The translations under genes were made by a program, and so were the position numbers. Under the pieces are notes generated by a model. It worked only from the letters and a program-made list of their open reading frames with translations, did no database searches and was not told where the DNA came from. From Azoarcus sp. Aa7 (GTDB lineage: Bacteria; Pseudomonadota; Gammaproteobacteria; Burkholderiales; Rhodocyclaceae), in contig NZ_QVLR01000040.1 in the NCBI RefSeq assembly GCF_014822185.1, positions 124,001-188,000 of the forward strand: a DNA stretch of 64,000 nucleotides. Direction: 5' to 3'. Below are positions 9,194-20,000 of this stretch, piece after piece (the first letter of the stretch is position 1; each line of letters begins with the position of its first letter).

Positions 9194-10139
9194 CCTCGTT
9201 CGCCCTCGCCCAGAAGAAACGGTCCGGAACGGCCATGCCCATGCCGGGCCGATAGGCGCTGGACAGCGCCTGCCAGGTGAATTCCTGCGCCTCGCGCATC
9301 GCCTCGGCCACCGTCATGCCATGCGCCAGCGCCCCCGCGAGCGCAGCGGCCAGCGTCGCGCCGGCGCCAAGGAAACGGCCCGGCAGGCGCTCCCACGCAT
9401 CCGTGCGCACGACGCCCTCGCGCCCGACCAGCACGTTGACGAGCTGCGGCCCGGGCTCGCCGGCACCGGTCAGCAGCACGTAGCCCACGCCACGCCCGAG
9501 CACGCGCGCGATCGCATCCGCAAGCGACAGGGCATCGTCCTCCTCGTCCGCGTCGTCCTCATCCCCGCCGTCGTCTCCTTCCATTTCGCCGGGTGCGAAA
9601 AGCTCGCCGAGCTCGTCGAACTCGTCCGCGTCGATGGACTCGTCGCTCTCGTCGTCGCCGTCGCCCGGGGGCGTCAAGGCGGCCAGCTGCAGCACCTCGC
9701 TGCGACTCGCGACCAACACCGTCACCTGCGGCAGCACCAGCTCCGCAAGCGCCGCCAGCATGTCCTCGCCCGCGGCCTCCTCGCCATCCACGATGGACAG
9801 CGCCGGCTCCAGCACCAGCGGGACGTCGGGATAATCGGAGAGAATCTCGGCGATCGCCGCGACATTCTCGACGCTGCCGACCATGCCCACCTTGAAAGCC
9901 TGCACCGGGATATCCTCGAGCAAGGCCCGCGCCTGCGAATCGACGGCCTCGCTATCCAGCGCCAGCAACTCCTCGACGCCGCGCGTGTCGCGCACCGAGA
10001 TCGCCGCGACGACCGACAGGGGATGACATCCCATGCTCGCCAGCGTCAGCACATCCGACTGGAGGCCGGAGCCGGCAGTCGCGTCGCTGGTTGCAAAGCA
10101 CAGCACGACAGGGGGAACAGCGGTGAATCCGAGGGGCAT
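9174..10139 (-). CDS. thiD: ThiD-like (hydroxymethyl)pyrimidine kinase with acidic insert and altered active site
   Basis: This 321-residue ribokinase-fold protein is placed as ThiD (HMP and HMP-phosphate kinase) by its overlap with thiE and its overall pattern. Examples are SDATAGSGLQSDVLTL at about 18-33, where ThiD usually has SDPSGGAGIQAD, and KVGMVGS near 83. Two features are odd. A hydrophilic insert at about residues 156-204 is almost entirely Asp, Glu and Gly. The glycine-rich catalytic motif, normally GTGCT with its conserved Cys, reads GAGAT at 258-262. The usual Pro-Asn-x-x-Glu segment is also replaced by SRSE near 145-148. It may still be a kinase with changed chemistry, or a regulatory relative. 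No TPP riboswitch is visible upstream. Confidence 0.72.
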   Translation of the reverse strand: MPLGFTAVPPVVLCFATSDATAGSGLQSDVLTLASMGCHPLSVVAAISVRDTRGVEELLALDSEAVDSQARALLEDIPVQAFKVGMVGSVENVAAIAEILSDYPDVPLVLEPALSIVDGEEAAGEDMLAALAELVLPQVTVLVASRSEVLQLAALTPPGDGDDESDESIDADEFDELGELFAPGEMEGDDGGDEDDADEEDDALSLADAIARVLGRGVGYVLLTGAGEPGPQLVNVLVGREGVVRTDAWERLPGRFLGAGATLAAALAGALAHGMTVAEAMREAQEFTWQALSSAYRPGMGMAVPDRFFWARANEDDDGKA

Positions 10140-10149
10140 GACGGAATCT

Positions 10150-10176
10150 GCCGTCTATACCAGACGGCTGGTCTGG
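10150..10176. promoter_or_regulatory. Two overlapping, mutually exclusive inverted repeats
   Basis: GCCGTCT-ATACC-AGACGGC at 10150-10168 forms a perfect 7-bp stem. CCAGAC-GGCTG-GTCTGG at 10160-10176 forms a perfect 6-bp stem that shares its left arm with the first stem's right arm. The pair starts 11 bases upstream of the thiD-like start codon. It could be an operator or, if transcribed, alternative RNA hairpins. Confidence 0.4.
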
Positions 10177-10201
10177 CACGGCATGAAAAATGCGGTAAGA
10201 T
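10173..10201 (+). promoter_or_regulatory. Possible sigma70 promoter of pilGHIJ-chpA
   Basis: CTGGCA (10173-10178) and TAAGAT (10196-10201) are separated by 17 bases, with 4 of 6 matches each. This would give a leader of about 330 bases before pilG. It abuts the overlapping inverted repeats. No sigma54 -24/-12 pair is visible, because the TGGCACG at 10175 lacks a TTGC partner. Confidence 0.3.
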
Positions 10202-10541
10202 GCGGCGGATTTTACAGCCAATTTGCCCGGAGCATGCTTATAGATGGCCACTACGCGCCCCCATACCGGAAGCATCCGGCGCGCGTGCTCATCGGCCACC
10301 CTGGCGGGGGCACTTGTGCCTGCGGCAAGGCTTGGAACCTCCGCGAGCGCACCCCGGCAGCCGGATGGGCAGCGGCATGCCAGCCCGCATGCAGGACACT
10401 TGGCGCCGCACCTCCACAGCATGCCCCGAACGACACGCGGATATGTCGCCGCACTGGACCAGGCAGCATATCGCAGCACCCGCGCGTTGCACGGCCACGC
10501 GCGCTGCGACCACCCCGGGCCCGCCAGCAAGGATTGAAGCC

Positions 10542-10937
10542 ATGGATCTGACCGGACTCAAGGTGATGGTGATCGACGACAGCAACACCATCCGCCGCAG
10601 CGCCGAGATATTTCTCACCAACTCCGGCTGCCAGGTGCTGCTGGCCGAGGACGGTTTCGACGCGCTCGCGAAGATCGCCGACCATCATCCCGACGTGATC
10701 TTCGTCGACATCATGATGCCGCGCCTCGACGGCTACCAGACGTGCGCGCTGATCAAGAAGAACTCGCAGCTCGCCGCGACGCCCGTGATCATGCTGTCGT
10801 CCAAGGACGGCCTGTTCGACCGCGCGCGCGGTCGCATGGTCGGGTCCGACGAATACCTGACCAAGCCCTTCACCAAGGACAGCCTCCTCAAGGCGGTCGC
10901 CACCCATGCCGCACGCAAGGCCGGCACGGATCATTGA
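10542..10937 (+). CDS. pilG: Twitching motility response regulator PilG
   Basis: PilG is a single-domain CheY-like receiver of the Pil-Chp system that controls type IV pilus extension and cAMP signalling. It has 131 residues. The phospho-acceptor is Asp56 in VIFVDIMMP, the acidic pair is at D12-D13 in IDDSN, and the conserved Lys lies in TKPFTKDS. PilG proteins characteristically begin with DLTGLKVMVIDDS, as here. It opens the operon and pilH follows after 16 bases. Confidence 0.93.
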   Translation: MDLTGLKVMVIDDSNTIRRSAEIFLTNSGCQVLLAEDGFDALAKIADHHPDVIFVDIMMPRLDGYQTCALIKKNSQLAATPVIMLSSKDGLFDRARGRMVGSDEYLTKPFTKDSLLKAVATHAARKAGTDH

Positions 10938-10953
10938 CTGGAGACCCATCGCA

Positions 10954-11319
10954 ATGCCGATCAAGAAGATACTGGTGGTCGACGATTCCCCGACCGAACG
11001 CCTCGCCCTGACCGAACTTCTGACCGCCAAGGGCTACCAGGTCGTCACCGCCGAGAGCGGCGAGGATGCCATCGTGCGCAGCAAGAGCGAGAAGCCGGAC
11101 CTCATCCTGATGGACGTCGTCATGCCCGGCATGAACGGCTACCAGGCCACCCGCACCATTTCGCGCGACGAGGCGACGAGCGGCATCCCGATCATCATGT
11201 GCACCAGCAAGGGGCTCGAGACCGACCGCATCTGGGGCATGCGCCAGGGCGCGCACGACTACCTCGTCAAGCCCGTCAATCCGGCCGATCTCATCGCACG
11301 CATCCAGGCGCTGGGCTGA
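10954..11319 (+). CDS. pilH: Twitching motility response regulator PilH
   Basis: PilH is a 121-residue CheY-like receiver, the partner of PilG, thought to act in pilus retraction or as a phosphate sink. Phospho-acceptor Asp54 lies in LILMDVVMPGMNGYQATR, the switch Thr in IMCTSKG, and the Lys in DYLVKPVNP. The start chosen (ATG with GGAG about 11 bases upstream) gives the standard MPIKKILVVDDS N-terminus. A longer in-frame start would overlap pilG. pilI starts 6 bases after the stop. Confidence 0.93.
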   Translation: MPIKKILVVDDSPTERLALTELLTAKGYQVVTAESGEDAIVRSKSEKPDLILMDVVMPGMNGYQATRTISRDEATSGIPIIMCTSKGLETDRIWGMRQGAHDYLVKPVNPADLIARIQALG

Positions 11320-11325
11320 CGCTCG

Positions 11326-11841
11326 ATGACCAAGCGACTCAGCCTGCGCGAATTCCAGGAAGACCTGGTACGGCGCTTTGCCGAAGCGCAGAGCGGCAAC
11401 CGCCGCGCACTGCTGGGCGTGCGGGCGGGACGCGAAAACTGGCTCATCAACCTCACCGACAGCGGCGAGATCCTGCCCACTCCACCGCTGGCGTCCGTAC
11501 CGCTCACGCACGAGTGGTTTCGCGGCCTCGCGAACGTGCGCGGCACGCTGTTCAGCGTCGTCGACTTCTCCGCCTTCCACAACGGTCCGCTCACCGTTCC
11601 CGGCGGACCGGCACGCCTGCTGCTCGTTGGCGCACGCCACGGCACGAACTGCGCGCTGCTGATTTCGAACGCCCTCGGACTGCGCAACCCGGACGATTTC
11701 CGTACCGATCCCGACGACGGCGCAGACGAGCGGCCCTGGGTCGCCGAGCGCTTGCTCGACGCCCGCGACCAGCACTGGCTGCGGCTCGACGTACCGACGC
11801 TGCTTGCGCACCGCGGCTTCCTCCAGGCCGGACTCGAGTGA
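11326..11841 (+). CDS. pilI: Twitching motility CheW-like adaptor PilI
   Basis: This 171-residue CheW-domain protein would couple the PilJ chemoreceptor to the ChpA kinase. It has the beta-rich CheW pattern: [19 protein letters not shown] near residue 26, [23 protein letters not shown] near 58 and [15 protein letters not shown] near 98. Length matches PilI, about 170-180. The identification rests heavily on position between pilH and pilJ. Confidence 0.9.
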   Translation: MTKRLSLREFQEDLVRRFAEAQSGNRRALLGVRAGRENWLINLTDSGEILPTPPLASVPLTHEWFRGLANVRGTLFSVVDFSAFHNGPLTVPGGPARLLLVGARHGTNCALLISNALGLRNPDDFRTDPDDGADERPWVAERLLDARDQHWLRLDVPTLLAHRGFLQAGLE

Positions 11842-11908
11842 GCACACACGCGGCGCTCTCCTCCAACCATTACGGCAACCCATCATCCGATCTCGCGGAG
11901 CACACACC

Positions 11909-14044
11909 ATGGCCCTCAAGCTTCCGACGCTGAACTTCAAGAAAAAGAAGAAGGCCGACCCGGAAGGCGCGCCACTCGCCACCACGATCATGGAGGCGGC
12001 CCCGCCTCGGCGCAGTCCCGACCCGGCCGCTTCCAAGGGCGGCGCGAAGCGGGCCAACGGCGGCACCAACCGGTTCGCCATGCTCGCCACGGTCTTCGCA
12101 GCGGCCTCCTTCGCCGGTCTGGGGCTGCTGTACTACCAGTACCGCCAGTCGGGCAACGCCACCGCATACATCGCGGCGGCGGGCGAAATGGAAACCACCT
12201 CGCAGCGCATCGCCAAGGCCGCCCAGCTCGCCCTGCAGGGCAACGCGCAGGCCTTCGCCGAACTGCGCACGAGCACGAACCGCTTTACCGGCCTGCTGGA
12301 AGCGCTCGCCAACGGCGGCATCATCGAAGGCCGCGACCTGCCGGCCGCGCCCGCGGGCGCCCAGCCGCAGGTGGAAAACCTCGCGGCGAAATGGCGCCCG
12401 ACGGCCGAACTCGCGAATCAGCTGATCGCCCAGGAAAAAAATCTCCTCGTGCTCAACCAGTCGGTGGCGACGATCAATCAGCAGAACGAGGCGCTGTACG
12501 AGCAGGCACGGCAGATCGTGCAGGCGCGGATCGGAAGCAACGCACGCGACGTCACGGCTGCCACCAGCAGCGTCGTGCTGACGCAACGCATCGCGAAGAA
12601 CGCGAACGCGCTGCTGGTCGCGAACGCGATCGATCCGGAAACCGCGTTCGCGCTCGGCAAGGATGCCAAGTCGCTCGCCGAAGTGATCAACGAGTTGCGC
12701 ACGACGACCGCCGATCCCGAAGGGCGGCGACGCGTGAATGAATTCGCGACCGGCGCGACCGAAACCCTCGATGCCGTCGACGACATCCTGCAGCACATCC
12801 AGACCCTCGTGCAGGCGAAGAAGGCGGGCAGCGACATCTTCGGCGCTTCCGAACCCCTATCGACGAGTGCGCGCGATCTCTCCGCCGCGCTGTCCTCTGC
12901 AAGCAGCGGCCTGTCGCCGGCCTCCCTCGGCGTCGCGCTCGCCGCGATCATCGGCCTCATCGCCCTGAGCCGCATGGCACAGGTGAACACGCGCGAACTC
13001 GCCGCGCGCCAGTTCGAAGCGGAGCAGCATCAGCGCGCCGCGGAAAACGAGCGCAACCTCGCGCAGCAGGCGATCCTGCGCCTGATGAACGAGATGGGCG
13101 ACCTCGCCGACGGCGACCTCACCGTGCGCACCACCGTTTCGGAAGACATCACCGGCGCGATCGCGGACTCGGTCAACTACACCATCGAGGAACTCTCGGT
13201 GCTGGTGCGGCGAATCAACGACGCCGCGACGCGCGTCACGCAGGCGACCGAATCCGCGCAGAAGACCTCCAGCGAACTCCTCGGCGCGACCGAACGACAG
13301 TCGCGGGAGATCGAGGAAGTCGGCACCACCGTCGAACAGATGGCCAAGACCATGACGGAGTCTTCCGAACGCGCCCTGCGCTCCGCCCAGGTCGCGCGCC
13401 GCTCGCTGGAATCCGCGCGCAAGGGCGCGGGCGCGGTGGAAAACACCATCAAGGGCATGAACGGCATCCGCGAGCAGATCCAGGAGACCTCCAAGCGGAT
13501 CAAGCGCCTCGGCGAATCCTCGCAGGAGATCGGCGAGATCGTCGAACTGATTTCCGACATTACCGAGCAGACCAACGTCCTCGCGCTGAACGCCGCGATC
13601 CAGGCGGCCTCCGCCGGCGAAGCGGGCCGCGGCTTCACCGTCGTCGCGGAAGAAGTGCAGCGCCTCGCGGAACGCTCCGCCGAGGCGACCAAGCAGATCG
13701 CGGCCATCGTGAAGACGATTCAGACCGACACCAAGGACGCCGTCGGCTCGATGGAAAACGCGACCCGCGACGTGGTCGAAGGCGCCCAGCTGTCCGACGC
13801 CGCCGGCCAGGCGCTGGCCGAGATCGGCGAGGTCTCGACCGAGGCCGCGCGCCTCATCGAACAGATTTCCAGCGACACGCAGCATCAGGCAGCCACGGCG
13901 ACGCGCGTCGCGGCAACCATGAAGGAAATTCTCGCGATCACCGAACAGACCGCGACCGGCACGCGCCAGACCGCGGTGTCGGTCGGCCAGCTCGCCGACC
14001 TCGCCGTCGAACTCAAGGGCTCGGTGTCGGGCTTCAAGGTCTGA
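11909..14044 (+). CDS. pilJ: Twitching motility chemoreceptor PilJ
   Basis: PilJ is the methyl-accepting receptor of the Pil-Chp pathway. It has 711 residues from the ATG giving [16 protein letters not shown] longer open frame starting within pilI is unlikely. Domains in order are a basic cytoplasmic N-terminus, a membrane helix at about 55-75, a periplasmic region with two PilJ-type helical units (about 80-345), and a second membrane helix near 345. A HAMP-like stretch follows, then a long coiled coil with the receptor hairpin [19 protein letters not shown] near 550. The tip sequence matches the core that contacts CheW and CheA. It lies 67 bases after pilI. Confidence 0.94.
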   Translation: MALKLPTLNFKKKKKADPEGAPLATTIMEAAPPRRSPDPAASKGGAKRANGGTNRFAMLATVFAAASFAGLGLLYYQYRQSGNATAYIAAAGEMETTSQRIAKAAQLALQGNAQAFAELRTSTNRFTGLLEALANGGIIEGRDLPAAPAGAQPQVENLAAKWRPTAELANQLIAQEKNLLVLNQSVATINQQNEALYEQARQIVQARIGSNARDVTAATSSVVLTQRIAKNANALLVANAIDPETAFALGKDAKSLAEVINELRTTTADPEGRRRVNEFATGATETLDAVDDILQHIQTLVQAKKAGSDIFGASEPLSTSARDLSAALSSASSGLSPASLGVALAAIIGLIALSRMAQVNTRELAARQFEAEQHQRAAENERNLAQQAILRLMNEMGDLADGDLTVRTTVSEDITGAIADSVNYTIEELSVLVRRINDAATRVTQATESAQKTSSELLGATERQSREIEEVGTTVEQMAKTMTESSERALRSAQVARRSLESARKGAGAVENTIKGMNGIREQIQETSKRIKRLGESSQEIGEIVELISDITEQTNVLALNAAIQAASAGEAGRGFTVVAEEVQRLAERSAEATKQIAAIVKTIQTDTKDAVGSMENATRDVVEGAQLSDAAGQALAEIGEVSTEAARLIEQISSDTQHQAATATRVAATMKEILAITEQTATGTRQTAVSVGQLADLAVELKGSVSGFKV

Positions 14045-14073
14045 CGCACTCGCCCCTCGCTCGGGAACCGGCC

Positions 14074-17000
14074 ATGACGCACCCCTCTGAACTGGATCTG
14101 GGCCCGCTCACCTGGGTCAAGAACGAAATCGACCTCGCCCTCGCGCGGGCCGACGAATCGCTCGAACAGGCGCTGTCCGCCTCCGATGCTCCGGGCCGCA
14201 TGCAATTCGCGCAGACCCACCTGCGCCAAGTGCGCGGCGCACTCTCGATCGTCGGCCTGGACGGCCTCACCCAGTTCGCCTCCTCGTTCGACCAGTCCCT
14301 CGGGCTGTTTGCCCGCGGCGAACGCCCGATCGACGCCACGACCATCGCCCTGGCGCGGCGCGCGCTTGCGACGATGGGCAACTATCTCGAAGAGCTCGTG
14401 CATGGCACGCCCGACCAGCCGCTGCGCCTGCTGCCGCTGTACCGGGAAATCAACGCCATCCGCAGCGCGGACCCGGTCTCGCCGGCGGAACTGTTCTTCC
14501 CCGACCTCACGCAACGTCCGCCGCGCCGGCAGATCGCCAGCGTCACGCTGTCCGAAGACGCCCGTCAGGCGCAGCTGCGGGCGCAGCGCGCGCTGTTCCA
14601 GCGCGGCCTGCTCCAGTGGCTGCGCGCGCCGAACGATCCGGCAGGCCCCTCGGCCATGCTCGACGCCGTCAAGGGCATGGAGGTGCTGCATACCGGCACC
14701 CCGGTCACCAACCTGTGGTACGCCGCGCAGGCCTTCCTCGAAGCCCTCGTGAACGGGGACGTGCCGGCCCAGCCGGAAGTCAAGCGCCTGTGTTCGCTGC
14801 TCGACGCACAGCTCAAGCGGCTGGCCGAAGTGCCGGTCGCAATACCGGACCGCTTCATCCGCGAACTGCTGTACTGGACCGCGCAGGCCCCGGCACGCAC
14901 CGCGCAGCAGCAAGCCGTGCGCGACACCTGGCACCCCCACGCCCTGATCCCCGAGGCGGGCTCGACCGTCAGCGTCACGCCGCTCGCGCCGCTGCTCAAG
15001 TCGCTGCAGAGCTCGATGGCCGCCACCAAGCACGCTTGGGACGAGTTCTCGGAAGGCCATGCCGCCGCCCTGCCGCGCTTCGCCAGCAATCTCGCCGACA
15101 TTGCCGCCCAGGCGCCACAGCTCGGACGGCCGGCGCTCGACCGCCTGCTCGAAAGCCTGATCGAATTCGTCCGCTGGCTACGCAAGGATCCGCTGCAGAA
15201 CACCGACAAGGTCGCCATCGAGGTCGCCACCGCACTGCTGCTCGTCGAAGGGGCGCTCGACCGCGTCGTGCCGGACACCGGCTTCTCCGCCCAGGTTACC
15301 GACACGGTCAGCCGCCTGGGCGCGGTCACCCGCGGCGAGGCAGTCGAGCCCGCCGAGCATTCGCCGACGGTCGAGACGGCGCGCCGCCTGCAGGAACGCG
15401 AGGCGGTCGGCCAGCTGGCGCGGGAAATCCTTTCCAGCCTGGCGCAGGTCGAACAGATTCTCGACGACTTCTTCCGCAATCAGCAGAAGCGCGCGCCGCT
15501 CGCGAACCTCGCGACCCCGCTCAAGCAGGTCGAAGGAGCGCTGACCCTGATCGGCGACCCCGATGCGATCGCGCTCGTGCACGACGCGGCAACGACCGTC
15601 GCCCAATTCGCGGCAACCGATGCCGAACCCGAAGCCGGCCAGTTCGAAGGACTCGCGCAGCGGCTGTCGGCCCTCGGCTTCTACGTCCAGACCCTGCAGC
15701 ACGGTCCGGCAAGTCTCCAGGCCTTCCTCGATCCGGCCGCCCGCCGCGAACAGGCCAGCGCCGAAACGCCCGCCCTCAAGATCGACCTGCCGCGCTTCGC
15801 CGAAGTTGCTCCGCAGGCCGCGAAGGCCGCCCCGGCTGCGGCGCCCCTCGCAACACCAGCGCCGCCCCTCGTGGCACCGGAGCCGGTCGTCGAAGCGCCG
15901 GCGCCTGCTGCGCACGAAGCCCCCGCCCTCGAAGTGCTGGCAGCGAACGAGCCCGCGATCGAGGAAGTCGAAACCGACCTCAACTTCCAGCCGCCGCTCG
16001 AACCCGCCGAACCCGCCCCGCCCGAAATCCACGTCGATTTCGCGCCGATCGAGTTGCCGCCCGAAATACCGGAGGCTGCTCCAGCGGCTCCGCCGGCATT
16101 GCCCGCTCCAGCACCGGCCGTCCCGGCGCCCAGCGCCGCCGAGATCGACGCGGAGCTGCTCGAGATCTTCATCGAGGAAGCCCACGAAGTCCTCGCCAAC
16201 ATTGCGGAACAGCTCGAACTGTCACGCACGTCACCGGGCAACGTCGAGCACCTCACGTCGATCCGGCGCGGCTTCCACACCCTCAAGGGGAGCGGCCGCA
16301 TGGTCGGCCTGCGCGATCTTGGCGAAGCCGCATGGGGCCTGGAACAGACGCTCAACCGCTGGCTCCAGCTCGAATGGCCCCCGACCCCGGCGCTCCACCA
16401 CCTCCTCGGGGACGCTTGCGAAAGTCTCTCCGAATGGGTTTTGGAGCTGGAGGCCGGCGGCAGCCAGACGCGCGACGTCGCCGCCCTGATGGCCGAGGCC
16501 GAACGCCTGCGCAGCAGCGACGCGCCGATCAGCGAACCGGCACCCCAGGCGCCCCCCGCGCACGCGGCAGAGCCCTCGGCAACAGAAGAGACCGCCCTCG
16601 GGCTCGCAACCCACGAACTGGAGGAACCCGGAGAAATCCTGCCCTGCACGGCGCCCGCGGCCGAAGAGGAGGAGATCGTCGTCGAAGAAGCGCTCGATGC
16701 ACTCGAACTCGAGGCGCCGGGCGAAGAAATCGCGCTCGATGAGCCGGATGCAGGCGAGGGCTTCGAAGCGGCAGTCGCGAGCGAGTACGTTCCCGAGGCA
16801 AGTCCGTTTATGGCGGACGAGACGGCCGGCGAAATCGCCCTGCCGGAAGAGACCGCGACGTTCGAGGAATCGATCACCCTCGAGGCACTGCCCGGGATCG
16901 AGCTCCCTCCGGCAGCCGAGGAGCTTACCGCGTTCGACGCATCCCTCGCACTGGAGCGGACGGCCGGGATAGAAACGCCCATCGAACCGATGGAAACGAC

Positions 17001-20000
17001 GGAGGCCGAGGAAGTCGAAAGACTCGAGGAACTGGCCGAACTCGAGGAGGTGGTCGATCTCGAGGACACGATCGATCTCGAGGAAGCCATCGAACTGGAG
17101 CCCCCCTTCGAGGAGGAAGCGCCCGCCACAGCCGAGACCATCGAGCTCGAAGATGCAGGCGTGCTCGAAACGCCCCTCGACGAGGAAGGTCGCACTGCGG
17201 ACGAAGCGCCAGCTGAACCGCCTGCGCCCGCCGTCGTATCGGAAGACTTCGAGGAAGCGACCGTCGACCTCGAGGAAATCGAGACGGCAATCGAGCATGA
17301 CGTCGTCTACGTCGGCGACAACGAAATCAGTCGGCCCCTCTACGACCTGTATCTCGGCGAAGCGCGGCATCACCTGGGTACCCTGCGGGACGAGCTCGGC
17401 CGCCTCGCGGCCAACCCGACGCTGGTCCCCGCCGAGGCCGCCTTGCGCGCCGCGCACACGCTCGCCGGCATCTCGGGCACCACACGCCTCATGAGCGTGC
17501 AAGCGCTTGCCCGCGCGCTCGAACACGCGATCGAGCGCCTGCGCGAGGGCGCCCACCCGCCGACCGCGGAGCAGTCGGCGGTCATGAAGAGCTCCAACGA
17601 CACCCTCGAGGCGATGGTCGCCCAGATCGCGCTGCGCCAGATGCCGCTCGAGGTGCCGGAACTGACCGAGCAGCTCGACGGCATCGGCCGCACGATTGCG
17701 CTCGACGCCGGCTTCGAGCCCGAAGACTTGGCCGTAGAGGAAGCCGCCCCCGAACGGCCGGCGGTCGCAACCGAAGCCGCCGAGGGCGCCATCCGCACGG
17801 CGGCCGTCGCCGACGACCTCGACGAGCAGCTCCTGCCGGTCTTCCTCGAGGAAGGCGCGGAGCTGCTTGCCGACCTGCACGCGACGCTGCGACGCTGGAG
17901 CGGCGGCGACGCCTCGGCCGATCACGCCAAGGCGACGGCCCGGCTGCTGCACACGCTGAAGGGCAGCGCGCGCATGGCTGGTGCGATGAGCCTCGGCGAA
18001 CACGTGCACCAGCTCGAATCGCAACTCGAGGCGGGCCGCGAGGCCGGACGCGACGCCGCCGAGATGATCGACGAGCTGGTCGGCGGCCTCGACCGCACCG
18101 AGCAGATGATGGGCGCGCTCACCGGCGCGCCCGTCCCCGCAGCGGCAGCCACCGGCGCGGCGACCGAAGTCGCGGTATCCGTCGTCACCCCCGAAACGCC
18201 GACGACCGAAGGCGAAAGCAGCGCAACGGCCACGCTGCGCGTGCGCGCCGACACCGTCGACCGCTTCGTCAACGAAGCCGGCGAGATCGGCATCGCGCGC
18301 ACCCGCATCGCCGGCGAGCTGCGCACGCTGCGCCGCTCGCTGCTGGACCTGACCGAAAACGTGATCCGCCTGCGCAACCAGCTGCGCGAGGTCGAGATCC
18401 AGGCCGACGTGCAGATGCAGTCGCGCATCGCCCATACCGGCGCGCACGAAGGCGAATTCGACCCGCTGGAGATGGACCGCTACACCCGCCTGCAGGAACT
18501 CACGCGGATGATGGCGGAGAGCGTCGGCGACGTCACGACGGTGCAGCAGAGCCTGCTGCGCAACCTCGACGGTGCCGAACTCGCGCTGAACAGCCAGGCC
18601 CGGCTGTCGCGCGACCTGCAGCAGGCGCTGATGCAGGTGCGCATGGTGCCCTTCGACAGCCTCGCCGACCGCCTCTACCGCGTGACGCGCCAGACGGCGA
18701 AGGACCTCGGCAAGCGCGCGAACCTCGACCTGCGCGGCGGGCGCATCGAAATCGACCGCAGCGTACTGGAGCACATCACCGCGCCGCTCGAACACTTGCT
18801 GCGCAACGCCATCGCGCACGGACTCGAGGATCCCGAGGCCCGCCACGCCGGCGGCAAGAACGAGATCGGCCAGATCACGCTCAGCGTCAGCCAGGAAGGC
18901 AACGAAATTGCGATCGGCCTCGCCGACGACGGCGCGGGCCTCGACTACGAGCGGATCGCCGAACGGGCACGTGCCCACGGCCTGCTCGGCCCGGCCGAGG
19001 TCGCCGACGAGCGCCGCCTGACGAACCTGATCTTCCTGCCCGGCTTCTCGACCGCCAGCAACGTGTCGACGGTGTCCGGCCGCGGCGTCGGCATGGACGT
19101 CGTGAAATCCGAGACCGCGGCGGTCGGCGGACGGATCGACATCCGCTCGACACGCGGCGCCGGCACGGAATTCCGCATCTACCTGCCGCTCACGCTGGCC
19201 GTCACGCAGGCCCTGCTGGTCCGCGCGGGCGGCCGCACCTTCGCGATTCCATCGAGCATGGTCGCCCAGGTGATGGAACTGAAGACGGGCGCGCTGCAGG
19301 AGCTGCGCGCCGCCGGCGGCACCGATTGGCAGGACATGCACTTCAACTACCGCTACCTGCCGCGCCTGCTCGGCGACCAGACGAGCCAGCCGGAGGAACA
19401 GCGCTTCAACTGGGTGCTGCTGCTGCGCGCCGGCGCCCAGACGCTCGCGCTGCACGTCGATGCGCTGCGCGGCAACCAGGAAATCGTCGTCAAGAACGCC
19501 GGCCCCCAGCTCGCGCGCGTCGTCGGCATCTCCGGCGCGACGGTGCTGGGCGACGGCGAGATCGTGCTGATCCTCAACCCCGTCGCGCTCGCCAGCCGCG
19601 GCCTCGCGGAGACCGCGGCGGAAGGCGTCGCGGAAGCGGGAACCGCCGCAGCGGTCGAGCAGGCGCAGGTCGTCCAGCCGACCGTGATGGTCGTCGACGA
19701 CTCGCTGACAGTGCGCAAGATCACCGGCCGCCTGCTCGAGCGCGAAGGCTATCGCGTGATCACGGCCAAGGACGGTGTCGAGGCGCTGGAACGCCTGATC
19801 GAGTCGGTGCCCGACGTGATCCTTTCGGACATCGAGATGCCGCGCATGGACGGCTTCGATCTGCTGCGCAACATCCGCGCCGATGCGCGCACCCACGACG
19901 TGCCGGTGATCATGATCACCTCGCGCCTGGCGGACAAGCACCGCCAGTTCGCCGAGAAGATCGGCGCCAGCGAGTACCTCGGCAAGCCCTACGAGGAAGG

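Larger units (their letters stand above)
10140..10541. other. 402-base divergent intergenic region, thiD-like gene / pil-chp operon
   Basis: I see no convincing gene here. A small open frame at 10244-10537 (97 codons) has no recognisable domain, no good ribosome site and Ser/Arg/His-rich shadow-like composition. Both strands' starts point away from this gap, so promoters for thiD-thiE-hemL and pilGHIJ-chpA should lie in it. The left end holds overlapping inverted repeats and a possible promoter, listed separately. Confidence 0.5.

Noticed and set aside
7133-9280. A 715-codon open frame antisense to hemL and thiE
   Set aside because: Both opposite-strand genes have complete catalytic motifs, and the frame has His/Arg-rich shadow composition.
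10175-10200. Sigma54 promoter for the pil-chp operon
   Set aside because: TGGCACG is present but no TTGC follows at the required spacing.
10140-10260. TPP riboswitch upstream of the thiD-like gene
   Set aside because: Neither the CUGAGA nor the ACCUGAU-type core of the thi-box is present on the minus strand.
10244-10537. Possible 97-codon gene ending just before pilG
   Set aside because: No domain, no Shine-Dalgarno, and composition like random high-GC sequence. A rubredoxin gene sometimes found before pilG in relatives is not present: no CxxCG pairs occur in any frame here.
16231-19941. A 1236-codon open frame antisense to chpA
   Set aside because: It is a shadow of high-GC codon bias: composition is Arg/Val/Asp/Gly-rich with no domain pattern, and chpA on the other strand has unmistakable family motifs throughout.
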